Shown: positions 27,700-38,363 of the stretch, piece after piece | Numbering within the stretch: the first letter of the stretch is position 1 | Layout of the letters: every line of letters starts with the position of its first letter | Origin: Leifsonia sp040686855 | GTDB taxonomy: Bacteria > Actinomycetota > Actinomycetes > Actinomycetales > Microbacteriaceae | Direction of reading: 5' to 3' | DNA length: 64,000 bases | Assembly (NCBI RefSeq): GCF_040686855.1 | Contig: NZ_JBFBOG010000003.1 | Span: 1-64,000 of the forward strand | The notes under the pieces: model-generated | Databases searched by the model: none | What the model was told of the DNA's origin: nothing | The model's input: only the letters and a program-made list of their open reading frames with translations | Translations under genes and position numbers: made by a program

Positions 27700-30120
27700 C
27701 GTCTTGACCGCGTCCGACACCACGTTCGTTCCGCCGACCAGCGCGATGTGGGTCGGACCGAGCCGCGTCAACTGCGAGCCCGTCGGTGCAGGGACCGCGC
27801 CGGGAAGCGTGAGCAGCAGCGGCGCACCCTTCTGCCCCGCGGCGGCGGAGGCGGACAGCGCATCGGGGAAGTCGAGGCCCGATGCCACGAAGGCGTTCGC
27901 GGTTCCGGCCGGGAACGCCTTGGCGACCGCAGCCGCCGACTCGAACCGGTCGCTGCCGCTCAGCCGCGTCACCGATCCCGCCGTGTACGCCCTCAGGGCC
28001 GTGAGCACCGCATCCGACACCGCGTTGGGACCGCCGACCACGACGATCGACTTCGGCGCGACGCGCTTCAGCTCCGTGGCGGTCGGCGCCGGGAGGGATC
28101 CCTGGGCCGTCAGCAGCAGCGGCGCTCCGCTCGTTCGGGCTGCGAGGGCGCCGGCGGCCAGCGCGTCCGGGAACGTCTGGCCCGAGACCACGTACGCGAC
28201 CTGTGCTCCGACCGTCGCAGTGGCCCGCGACACCGCGGCACTCGTCTCGTAGCGGTCCGACCCGCTGACCCGCGTCACCGCTCCGCTGGTGAAGCCCTTC
28301 AGCTGCGTCACCACCGCGTCGGACACGCTGTTCGCGCCGCCCAGCACGACGATCTTCGACGGATGCAGCCGCTTCAACTCCGTCTGCACGCTCGCGGGGA
28401 CGGCGCCCGGTTGCACGAGCAGCACCGGCCCGTGTGCCCGCGCAGCGGCGGGGGAGCCGGACAGCGCATCCGGGAACTGCAGTCCGGACGCGACGTACGC
28501 CACCGGTGCGTTCGCCGCGAAGGTCGCCGCCGACACGGCCGCGCTCGTGCCGAAGCGGTCGTCGCCCGCCAGCCGCCCGACCTTCTGCGCGCCCGGCGGG
28601 ATCGTGTACGCCCGCAGCTTGCCGCCGCCGTCGGTGAAGTACAGCGCGCCGTTGACGACGATCGGGCTCTGCCAGTGGAGCCCGCTCGCCCCGGCGGAGG
28701 CGTCCGTCCAGAGCTGGGCGCCGGTGGCCGGGTTCAGTGCCCGGACGCCGTTGTGGGAGAGGTAGAACAGCACGCCGCCCGCGATGATCGGCGTCGTCCC
28801 GCCGACGTTCTGCGACCAGGCCGGCGATAGCTCGGGCTTCCCTCCGACCGAGGTCAGCTTCAGCGCGGAGATACCGCTGTTGTTGGCGATGAAGACCCAC
28901 GAGGTGCCCGACCCGTCGACCCAGTTCGCCGGCTGGGTGAGCACCTGGCCGCCTTGGGGCACGGCGATGTTCTGCACCTCGCCGCCCGTCGCGCCGTGAC
29001 CCGCACCCCCGAGCCTCGCGGTGTTCAGGAGCCGGATCCGGCCGTCCTTCCCGCTCTGCACGGCCAGGTGCGAGAGGTCGGACTCGGCCGGTGGGGCGAC
29101 GACCTGCGGCGCCGTGCTGCCGAGATCGGCGTCCTGCTGGTTGAGCTGCGCGTAGTTCGCCGGGGTGTAGCTGTCGACGGGTCCGCCGTTGCTTCCGCTC
29201 CCGTCCGGGTTGATGGCGAGCACCGTGTCACCCCAGTTGCGGGAGCCGTCGAACACCGAGTTGCCGGTGGCGAACAGGATGCGCTGCGTGCCCGGGTCCC
29301 ACACGACGCTCGGGCGCGCCCAGACCGCTGACTGCACGTTCGCGCATCCGCCCGCCCCGAGGTGGCCCGTCTTGTCGCTGCAGAGGGAGTTGAAGACCTT
29401 CTGGGATCCGCTGGCCAGGTCGATGGTCGTGACGTGCCCCTGATAGTCGCCCCGGTCACCGGGATAGCCGCCGTTGGCGACGTACAGATAGGTGTGGCCG
29501 CCGGTGCTGACGATGGTGAGCGCCGGGGAGCTCTTCTCGTCGTACGGCTTGACGGTCGCCACCTGCGGCCAGCCGCCGCCCGTCGTCTCCGCGCCCGAGC
29601 CGGTCGCGTACTTGTGCACCTTGCCGTCGAGCCCGTAGCTGTACACGAACGCGCCGCCCGGGTCGATCGCGGGGGAGGAGGTGGTGTAGCAGACGTTCGT
29701 GCCCTTGTTGATCCGGCAGGAGCCCGGACCGTTCTGGTGGGCCCACACCTCTGCGCCCGTCCGGGCGTCGGTGGCGGTGATCCAGCCGTCCTTGGTGGTC
29801 GTGAACAGCAGGTCGCGCGTTCCGCCCGCCGTCGCGACGCCCGGCTGCTCGACGGGCGGCCCGTCCGAGACGCCGCGGAGCGTCGCCGTGAACAGTGGCG
29901 CGAGGCCGCTGACGGTCGACGGAATGATCTGGGTCTCCGCCGCGTTGACACCGTAGTGCGATGGGCCGCTGCCGAACTGGCTCCACGCGATGGGCGCCGC
30001 CTCTGCGGGTGCGACCGCCGGCTGCACGACCGCGAGGGCTGTCGCCGCCAGCGCCGCTGCCAGGGTGAGGTGGAGCAGGCGCCGTCCTGCGGGATGCGCG
30101 TCGTCGCGATCAGTGGTCAT
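27676..30120 (-). CDS. Secreted PQQ-like beta-propeller protein with three cell-wall-binding repeats
   Basis: The 814-residue protein has a signal peptide (hydrophobic stretch about residues 14-40 with an Ala-rich cleavage region). Residues about 45-510 resemble PQQ-like beta-propeller repeats (WAHQNG, TDASAGASGLHWQ, LYFTDGGGKLRAY). The last 300 residues are three tandem copies of cell wall binding repeat 2 (each with a DRFxTSAAVS or DRYETSAAVS motif, an xxVASG-FPDALS motif and a VVLGGxNxVSDAV motif). Such repeats anchor proteins non-covalently to the wall. ATG 30118-30120 follows GGGAGGG. It is read against its neighbours and splits nusA from ylxR. Confidence 0.88.
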   Translation of the reverse strand: MTTDRDDAHPAGRRLLHLTLAAALAATALAVVQPAVAPAEAAPIAWSQFGSGPSHYGVNAAETQIIPSTVSGLAPLFTATLRGVSDGPPVEQPGVATAGGTRDLLFTTTKDGWITATDARTGAEVWAHQNGPGSCRINKGTNVCYTTSSPAIDPGGAFVYSYGLDGKVHKYATGSGAETTGGGWPQVATVKPYDEKSSPALTIVSTGGHTYLYVANGGYPGDRGDYQGHVTTIDLASGSQKVFNSLCSDKTGHLGAGGCANVQSAVWARPSVVWDPGTQRILFATGNSVFDGSRNWGDTVLAINPDGSGSNGGPVDSYTPANYAQLNQQDADLGSTAPQVVAPPAESDLSHLAVQSGKDGRIRLLNTARLGGAGHGATGGEVQNIAVPQGGQVLTQPANWVDGSGTSWVFIANNSGISALKLTSVGGKPELSPAWSQNVGGTTPIIAGGVLFYLSHNGVRALNPATGAQLWTDASAGASGLHWQSPIVVNGALYFTDGGGKLRAYTIPPGAQKVGRLAGDDRFGTSAAVSAATFAANAPVAYVASGLQFPDALSGSPAAARAHGPVLLVQPGAVPASVQTELKRLHPSKIVVLGGANSVSDAVVTQLKGFTSGAVTRVSGSDRYETSAAVSRATATVGAQVAYVVSGQTFPDALAAGALAARTSGAPLLLTAQGSLPAPTATELKRVAPKSIVVVGGPNAVSDAVLTALRAYTAGSVTRLSGSDRFESAAAVAKAFPAGTANAFVASGLDFPDALSASAAAGQKGAPLLLTLPGAVPAPTGSQLTRLGPTHIALVGGTNVVSDAVKTALAAYVK

Positions 30121-30258
30121 GGTCCCTCCCAGCGCGAAGTCTCCACCAATCGCCGGGCGACTGCCAGTCCCCCACACGGCGGACCGGCCGGGGGACGACT
30201 AGCCTGGGACGGGCGCCCGGCGCCGTCAGGTTCGGCGCAGCGCGCCGGGAGGAGTAAG

Positions 30259-30510
30259 ATGGAACCCGTCAGAACGTGCGTCGGATGCCGTTCTCGCGCT
30301 CCCCGGTCCTCTCTTCTGAGGGTCGTCGTCCAGGAATCGGAACTCGTGGCGGACCCGTCCGCCACCCGGCCGGGACGGGGCGCGTGGCTTCATCCGACAG
30401 CCGAGTGCTTCGACCTCGCGGTCAAGCGCCGGGCCTTCGGCCGGGCGCTCCGCGTCGAAGGAGCCCTCGACACCGCGGCCATCCGGTCGCAATTCATTAG
30501 AACAGGCTGA
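30259..30510 (+). CDS. ylxR: YlxR family RNA-binding protein
   Basis: YlxR (DUF448) is a small basic protein coded between nusA and infB in most Gram-positive bacteria; it has been linked to RNase P and to control of gene expression. The 83-residue product begins with the family pattern RTCVGCRSRAPRSSLLRVV and has the GRGAWLHPTAECFDLA segment. A GGGAGGAG site precedes ATG 30259. It is the first gene of the ylxR-infB-rbfA unit here. Confidence 0.93.
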   Translation: MEPVRTCVGCRSRAPRSSLLRVVVQESELVADPSATRPGRGAWLHPTAECFDLAVKRRAFGRALRVEGALDTAAIRSQFIRTG

Positions 30511-30581
30511 AGAAGTTGACTTCACATGAGTGACAACCGATGAGCGGCTCGAAATGAGTACCGTCCGCTACTAACGCCTGC

Positions 30582-30608
30582 CCTGTCCGGGGTAGGCCCC
30601 CAGACAGG
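30582..30608 (+). promoter_or_regulatory. Hairpin covering the infB ribosome-binding site
   Basis: CCTGTC (30582-30587) pairs with GACAGG (30603-30608), and inside it GGGG (30589-30592) pairs with CCCC (30597-30600) around the loop TAGG. The right arm overlaps the AGGAG site (30606-30610) of infB, so the folded leader would hide it. A TTGACT at 30516-30521 may be an internal promoter. Confidence 0.45.
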
Positions 30609-30614
30609 AGAATT

Positions 30615-33395
<2,781 letters not shown>

Positions 33396-33453
33396 GTCGG
33401 GACGATGGCCGGTGGCTGATGCGACCGGCCATCGTGCTTGAAGGGAGAGAATC

Positions 33454-33897
33454 ATGGCCGATCCGGCACGCGCGAGGAAGCTCGCGGACAGGATCAAGGA
33501 GATCGTCGCCAAGCGGCTCGATCGCGGCCTGCGCGACCCGCGCCTGGGCTTCGTGACCATCACGGACGTCCAGGTGACCGGCGACCTGCAGCACGCGACC
33601 GTCTTCTACACGGTGTACGGCACCGAGCAGGAGCGCGAGGACTCGGCGGCCGCGCTCAAGGCGGCGACCGGGATGCTGCGCAGCGAGGTGGGCAAGAACA
33701 TCACTGCGCGCCTGACGCCGACGCTGGAGTTCCAGCTCGACGCCATCCCGGAGAACGCCGCGCACATCGAGGACCTGCTGCGGGAGGCGCGCGAGCGCGA
33801 CACCACGGTGGCGGGTCTCGCGGCGGGCGCGAGCTACGCCGGTGACGAGGACCCGTACGTCAAGCCGCGGGTCGACGAGGCCGACGAGGAGGAGTGA
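33454..33897 (+). CDS. rbfA: Ribosome-binding factor A
   Basis: RbfA is a small KH-fold factor needed for 16S rRNA maturation and 30S assembly. The 147-residue protein has the family segments ARARKLADRIKEIVAKRL and DPRLGFVTITDVQVTGDL and a variable acidic tail. It follows infB in the usual order, but truB, normally next, is 5 kb downstream. Confidence 0.95.
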   Translation: MADPARARKLADRIKEIVAKRLDRGLRDPRLGFVTITDVQVTGDLQHATVFYTVYGTEQEREDSAAALKAATGMLRSEVGKNITARLTPTLEFQLDAIPENAAHIEDLLREARERDTTVAGLAAGASYAGDEDPYVKPRVDEADEEE

Positions 33898-33935
33898 CCT
33901 CCCGCCCGGGTCGGGGTCGGTCCTAGGCTGACGGC

Positions 33936-34235
33936 ATGTTCGCCGTCTCCTTCTACGACCCCGATCCGGATGCCTCCCCCGAGCGCTTCCAGCGCATCGC
34001 CGAGGCGTACCCGCGACATCGCGCCTACCTCGACGAGTTCGCCAAGGGCGGCGAGGTGATGATGATCGGGACCTTCGGCGAGCCCATGACCCAGGGGTCC
34101 ATGGCGGTCTTCCGATCGCGGGAGGCCGCTGAGCGGTTCCGCGACGGCGACCCGTTCGTCACCGAAGGGCTCGTGTACCGCTCCCGCATCCTCGACTGGG
34201 ACCCGCTCGTGTTCCCCGATCAGGGGAGCGTGTAG
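33936..34235 (+). CDS. YciI-like protein
   Basis: The 99-residue product has the YCII fold pattern: MFAVSFYDPD, a central EFAKGGEVMMIGTFGEP, the SMAVFRSREAAERFRDGDPF helix-strand region and a C-terminal strand. The family includes dehydrochlorinase-like proteins and many of unknown role. TAGGCT (33924-33929) ends six bases before the ATG, so the message is probably leaderless. The last 16 bases overlap the 3' end of mutY on the other strand. Confidence 0.85.
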   Translation: MFAVSFYDPDPDASPERFQRIAEAYPRHRAYLDEFAKGGEVMMIGTFGEPMTQGSMAVFRSREAAERFRDGDPFVTEGLVYRSRILDWDPLVFPDQGSV

Positions 34236-35083
34236 CCGCCCTCGGCCGCGACGGCCAGACCGTCCGCGACGAGTCCGGCGAGTGCACGGTCGCGCTGTGC
34301 GGCATCCGGCCACACGGCCTCCAGCTCGGTCGCGGTGACCGGCATGTGCGACGCCCGCAGCTCCGCGAGGATGCGCCCGCGCACCTGCCGGTCGCTGCCC
34401 TCGTACTTCTTCTGCACCGCCTTGCGCGGCCCGTAATAGGCCGGGTAACCCGCCTGCCGCCACGCGCAGGTGTCCGCGAGCGGGCACGCGTCGCAGCGCG
34501 GCGTCCGGGCGACGCAGACGATCGCGCCGAGCTCCATCATCCCGGCGTTGAAGGCGGCCGCGGCGGGCCGGTCCTCCGGGAGCAGCGCCTCCATCGCGGC
34601 CAGGTCGCGCTTCGACGGCGGCCCGGGCTCGGCCTGGCCGTCGACGGCGCGGGCGATCACGCGGCGGATGTTGGTGTCCACGACGGGATGCCGGTGACCG
34701 TAGGCGAAGGCCGCGACCGCGCGGGCGGTGTAGTCGCCGATCCCGGGCAGCGCGAGGAGCGCGTCCACATCCTCCGGCACGACCCCGCCGTGCCGCTCGG
34801 TGATGGCGACCGCTGCGGCGTGCAGCCAGAGGGCGCGGCGCGGGTAGCCGAGCGACTGCCACGCGCGCACCGCCTCGCCCGGCGGCACAGCCGCGAGGTC
34901 GGCCGGCGTCGGCCAGCGGGTCAGCCACTCCTCGAGCCGCGGGATGACCCGGTTCACCGGCGTCTGCTGCAGCATGAACTCGCTGACCAGTGTTCCCCAC
35001 GGCGTGAAGCCGTCGCGCCGCCACGGCAGATCGCGCCGATTGGCGTGGTACCAGGCCACCACCGTCCCGGCGAAGTCGTGCAT
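34220..35083 (-). CDS. mutY: A/G-specific adenine glycosylase
   Basis: MutY removes adenine paired with 8-oxoguanine. The 287-residue protein has the helix-hairpin-helix LPGIGDYTA, the catalytic region VVDTNIRRVIAR and the iron-sulfur cluster pattern C-x6-C-x2-C-x5-C (CVARTPRCDACPLADTC). The C-terminal NUDIX-like 8-oxoG recognition domain of the E. coli enzyme is missing and is replaced by a short helical region, as in other actinobacterial forms. Confidence 0.94.
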   Translation of the reverse strand: MHDFAGTVVAWYHANRRDLPWRRDGFTPWGTLVSEFMLQQTPVNRVIPRLEEWLTRWPTPADLAAVPPGEAVRAWQSLGYPRRALWLHAAAVAITERHGGVVPEDVDALLALPGIGDYTARAVAAFAYGHRHPVVDTNIRRVIARAVDGQAEPGPPSKRDLAAMEALLPEDRPAAAAFNAGMMELGAIVCVARTPRCDACPLADTCAWRQAGYPAYYGPRKAVQKKYEGSDRQVRGRILAELRASHMPVTATELEAVWPDAAQRDRALAGLVADGLAVAAEGGYTLP

Positions 35084-35109
35084 GCTTCGAGGCTAACCGG
35101 TGCGCGGCC

Positions 35110-35115
35110 TATGCT
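35110..35115 (+). promoter_or_regulatory. -10 element for leaderless transcription of the uridine-kinase-like gene
   Basis: TATGCT ends six bases before ATG 35122 and no ribosome-binding site is present. Confidence 0.5.
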
Positions 35116-35121
35116 CGTCGC

Positions 35122-35703
35122 ATGATGCTCCCGCCGACCCCGCGCGTGCTGTTCCTGCGGGAGCTCGTGGCCGCCATCCGCCGGAAGGCGCCGGCGGGGC
35201 GGGCGGTCATCGCGGTCGATGGCGGGCGCCTGGACGGCGGGTTCGCCGACGACCTCGCGGACGTGTTCCGCGAAGCCGGTTCGGATACCTTCCGCGCGTC
35301 GATCTCGAATTTCCACTCGTCGCGCGCCTACCGCACGAGACTCGGCCGGGAGACGCCGGAGAGCTACTACCGCGACGCCTACGACTACGTCACCCTGCGT
35401 CGTGTGCTGCTCGACCCGTTCCGCCTCGGCGGCAGCACGGGCTTCCAGCTCGCCGCGTTCGACGCGGTCCGCGACCAGCCCGTGGAGGCGCGGTGGCTGA
35501 CGGCGGGGATGGATGCGGTGCTCGTGCTGGACGGCGAGTTCCTGCTGCGCCCTTCCCTGCGCGCCGAGTGGACCGCGTCCATCCGGCTCGTGAACGCGCC
35601 GCCGAACGACCTCTACATCGAGGACGCGCATCCGGCCTCCCACGCCGACCACCTCGTCGACGACTCCGAGCCGTCGCGCCCGGTGTGGGCGGAGCGCGGC
35701 TGA
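35122..35703 (+). CDS. Uridine-kinase-like protein with degenerate P-loop
   Basis: The 193-residue product follows the layout of the small actinobacterial uridine kinase family: N-terminal P-loop strand, then SISNFHSSRAYRTRLGRETPESYYRDAYDY, then LRRVLLDPFRLGG and a VLVLDGEFLLRP strand. In that family the P-loop reads VDGxxGAGKT(T/S)F; here it is VDGGRLDGGF, without the lysine and Ser/Thr that bind phosphate. The protein may therefore bind a nucleotide-like ligand or partner without kinase activity. It converges on panE, with one base between the stop codons. Confidence 0.75.
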   Translation: MMLPPTPRVLFLRELVAAIRRKAPAGRAVIAVDGGRLDGGFADDLADVFREAGSDTFRASISNFHSSRAYRTRLGRETPESYYRDAYDYVTLRRVLLDPFRLGGSTGFQLAAFDAVRDQPVEARWLTAGMDAVLVLDGEFLLRPSLRAEWTASIRLVNAPPNDLYIEDAHPASHADHLVDDSEPSRPVWAERG

Positions 35704-35711
35704 CTCAGCCG
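35697..35711. terminator. Palindrome spanning two convergent stop codons
   Basis: CGGCTGA-C-TCAGCCG is a perfect inverted repeat that contains the TGA of the kinase-like gene (35701-35703) and the TGA of panE on the other strand (35705-35707). It is short and might act as a weak bidirectional terminator, or just reflect economical packing of the two gene ends. Confidence 0.35.
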
Positions 35712-36706
35712 AGCAGGGGACGCATGCGCTCGGCGACCTGATCCGGGGTGAGGAAGCCGTTCTGCTCGACCTCGTGCACGAGCCCGGTGATCGCGGCGTT
35801 GATCGGCGCCTCGACGCCCGCCGCGCGCGCCTCGTCGACGACCGCGCCGTTGAGGTAGTCGATCTCGGTGAGCTGGCCGCGGCGGATGCTCTGCAGCGTG
35901 GATCCCGGGTTGGGCGTCGCGCCCATCCTGCGCTTCATGAGCAGCGGCACCGCCTGGGCGGCCCACCGCGGCGCCCGGGCGACGATGCGGAGCAGCCGGT
36001 CGTCGAGGCCCTGGATGCTGCCGTAGCGGACGCCGCGGGCGTAGCCGACCCGCGTCGCCTCCTGCAGGCTCGCGGTGAGGATCGGCCGCAGCCGGCGGTC
36101 GCCGATGACCTCCTGGGCGCTCAGCCCGGTGATCGCGGGGAGGGCGTTGATCTGGTTGACGATGAGCTTCGTCCATTGCGCGCCGGTGAAGTTGTCGATC
36201 GCCTGGGCCGGCATCGCGGCGTCGAGGATGCGCGCGGCCTCAACGGCGGCGGGCGGCGGCGGGCCGTCCCCGGCGCCGAGGTAGGTGTTCGCCGGGGTGG
36301 TCACCGAGACGCGGCCGGGGGAGAGGAAGCTGGCGGCGTAGAGGGCGAGCGCGCCGACGCAGTCGGAGTCCGGCAGCAGGGCCTGCGCCTCGCGGAGACC
36401 GGCGAGACCGTTCTGCACGATCACCACCGGGATACCGTCGAGCAGTGCGCGGTTCGCCTCGATCGCTGCGGCCGCATCCTGTGCCTTGGTGCACACGAAC
36501 GCGAGCTCGGGGCGGGTCTGCAGGGTCTCAGCGACGTCGGGATGGGCGGTGTGCGTTCCCCAGGCTCCGTCGAGCCGCAGGCCGTCGGCCCGGATGGCCG
36601 CCAGCTGCTCGCCGCGCGCGGTCACCTCGACGAGGTGGCCGACCCGGTCCAGGAGCGCCGCGATGGTCCCGCCGATGGCCCCAGTCCCGATCACGCCGAT
36701 ACGCAC
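35705..36706 (-). CDS. panE: 2-dehydropantoate 2-reductase family protein
   Basis: The family reduces ketopantoate with NADPH in pantothenate synthesis. The 333-residue protein has the N-terminal Rossmann motif GVIGTGAIGGTIAAL, the CTKAQDA segment with the catalytic Lys and the C-terminal helical domain with WTKLIVNQINALPAITG. Many paralogues in the ApbA/PanE family act on other keto acids, so the symbol is the best guess. Palindrome B1 lies 35 bases upstream. Confidence 0.8.
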   Translation of the reverse strand: MRIGVIGTGAIGGTIAALLDRVGHLVEVTARGEQLAAIRADGLRLDGAWGTHTAHPDVAETLQTRPELAFVCTKAQDAAAAIEANRALLDGIPVVIVQNGLAGLREAQALLPDSDCVGALALYAASFLSPGRVSVTTPANTYLGAGDGPPPPAAVEAARILDAAMPAQAIDNFTGAQWTKLIVNQINALPAITGLSAQEVIGDRRLRPILTASLQEATRVGYARGVRYGSIQGLDDRLLRIVARAPRWAAQAVPLLMKRRMGATPNPGSTLQSIRRGQLTEIDYLNGAVVDEARAAGVEAPINAAITGLVHEVEQNGFLTPDQVAERMRPLLG

Positions 36707-36740
36707 GCGCTCCAGCCTAACGCCGCCCGAACCGCCCGAC

Positions 36741-36795
36741 GATGGGACGCGACACGCCGTTATGGCGGGGCCATAACGGCGTGTTGCGTCCCATC
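36741..36795. repeat. Palindrome family B, copy 1
   Basis: Arms 36741-36765 (GATGGGACGCGACACGCCGT then TATGG) and 36771-36795 are complementary over 25 bases, with one position that would be a G-U pair in RNA. The loop is CGGGG. It lies five bases beyond the stop codon of the MFS gene (minus strand) and upstream of panE. It includes the 12-mer GCGACACGCCGT (36749-36760) shared with family A. Confidence 0.85.
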
Positions 36796-36799
36796 GAGG

Positions 36800-38290
36800 T
36801 CAGTCGGCGAGGACCGGGGCGGGCTCGGCGGTGGCCAGCGCGTCGACGGCGGCCTCGGCCGGGGTCTCCTCGCGCTCCGCGAGCGCGGCGGCGGCTGCAC
36901 GGGCTGCGCGGCGCGACGGCAGCGCCAGCGCGATCACGGCGGCGAGCCCCAGGACACCGGCGCCGACCCACACGGCCGGGATGGCCGCATCCACGTACCC
37001 GGTCGGGGTGAGCGTCCCGCCCGCTCCGGTGAACACGGCGGTCAGCACGGCGACGCCGAGCGCGACCCCGACCTCCCGGAGGGTCGAGTTGGTGCCGGAC
37101 GCCTTCGCGTGGTCGGCGGGGCGCATATTCGCGAGCACGGCGGTCGAGCTCGGTGCGAACACCAGGCCCATGCCGACGCCTGCCAGCAGGAACGGCGGCC
37201 ACATCTGGGAGTAGGGCAGCGTCGCCGACAGGGTCAGGGCGATCCAGCCCATGGCGACCGCGAGCAGCACCAGGCCGGCGACGACCGGGAGGCGGGTGCC
37301 GGTCCGGCCCGACACCAGGCCGGTGAGCGGCGCGACCACCATCGGCGCCAGGGTCCATGGCATGGTCATCACGCCGGCCTCGAGCGGGGTGTGGCCCTGC
37401 ACGACCTGGAGGAATTGGATGAGGATGAAGATCGCCCCGAAGATGCCGAAGCTGAAGGTGACGCCGACGAGGTTGGCGACGGTGAAGCTGCGGTCGCGGA
37501 ACAGTCGCAGCGGCAGCAGGGGAGCGGTGGCGCGCGACTCCCACAGCACGAACGCGACCAGCAGCGCAGCCCCGGCGATGAGCGGGATGAGCACTTCCGC
37601 GCTGCTCCAGCCCGCGTCGTTGCCGCGCACGATGGCGAAGACGACGCCGAGTACGCCCGGGGCGGCCAGCAGCAGGCCGACGACGTCGGCGCGGACGCGC
37701 GCGCCGAAGCTGTTGGGTAGGGCGGCGAGCACCAGCGGGACGGCGATCACGCCGAGCGGGACGTTGAGCCAGAAGATCGCCTGCCAGTTCCATCCCTGCA
37801 CCACGGCGCCGCCGATCAGCGGGCCGAGGGCGACGCCGAGGCCGGAGATGCCGCCCCAGATCCCGATCGCGGCCGGGCGGAGGCGTTCCCTGACGCTGCC
37901 GGCGAGCAGGGTGAGCGAGAGCGGCATGAGCGCGGCCGCGCCCGCGCCCTGCACCGCGCGGGCGGCGATGAGCATCCACGGCTCGGTGGCGAGGGCACTC
38001 GCGGCGCTGGCGAGCGTGAAGACGGCGATGCCGGCCAGGAACACCGACCGCCGGCCGAGCCGGTCGCCGAGGCCGACGGCCATGAGCATGAGGGTCGCGA
38101 AGCTGAGCGTGTAGGCGTTGACCACCCACTGCAGCTCCTCGATGGAGGCGGACAGGTCTTTCGCGATGACGGGAAGGGCGCTGGTGACGACGAGATTGTC
38201 GAGCGTCGCCATGAACATCGGCAGGGACGCCGCGACGATCGCCAGCCAGACGGGGATGGAGCGGGTGCGCGGTGCGGCGGGTGCAGACAT
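36800..38290 (-). CDS. MFS multidrug efflux transporter, DHA2 (EmrB/QacA) type
   Basis: The 496-residue protein has fourteen predicted membrane segments and MFS motifs, including GDRLGRRSVFLAG (motif A) and the region around LGPLIGGAVVQGWNWQAIFWLNVPLG that marks drug:H+ antiporters with fourteen helices. It is divergent from a TetR gene, with two operator-like sites in the 73-bp gap, so it is an inducible drug exporter of unknown substrate range. Confidence 0.92.
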   Translation of the reverse strand: MSAPAAPRTRSIPVWLAIVAASLPMFMATLDNLVVTSALPVIAKDLSASIEELQWVVNAYTLSFATLMLMAVGLGDRLGRRSVFLAGIAVFTLASAASALATEPWMLIAARAVQGAGAAALMPLSLTLLAGSVRERLRPAAIGIWGGISGLGVALGPLIGGAVVQGWNWQAIFWLNVPLGVIAVPLVLAALPNSFGARVRADVVGLLLAAPGVLGVVFAIVRGNDAGWSSAEVLIPLIAGAALLVAFVLWESRATAPLLPLRLFRDRSFTVANLVGVTFSFGIFGAIFILIQFLQVVQGHTPLEAGVMTMPWTLAPMVVAPLTGLVSGRTGTRLPVVAGLVLLAVAMGWIALTLSATLPYSQMWPPFLLAGVGMGLVFAPSSTAVLANMRPADHAKASGTNSTLREVGVALGVAVLTAVFTGAGGTLTPTGYVDAAIPAVWVGAGVLGLAAVIALALPSRRAARAAAAALAEREETPAEAAVDALATAEPAPVLAD

Positions 38291-38308
38291 GCGGCGCCTC
38301 CAGTTGTT

Positions 38309-38324
38309 GTTATCGGATGATTAC
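38309..38324. promoter_or_regulatory. TetR-type operator, site 1
   Basis: GTTATCGGATGATTAC has 6-4-6 imperfect dyad symmetry (GTTATC and the complement of GATTAC) and is the inverted counterpart of site 2, with 13 of 16 positions matching. It lies close to the start of the MFS gene. Confidence 0.6.
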
Positions 38325-38338
38325 AAGAGCTGACATTA

Positions 38339-38354
38339 GTAATCGACTGATAAC
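38339..38354. promoter_or_regulatory. TetR-type operator, site 2
   Basis: GTAATCGACTGATAAC is a 6-4-6 imperfect palindrome 14 bases from site 1. A TAACCT that could be the -10 of the TetR gene (38351-38356) overlaps it, so the repressor probably controls itself and the exporter. Confidence 0.6.
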
Positions 38355-38363
38355 CTGTCAAGT

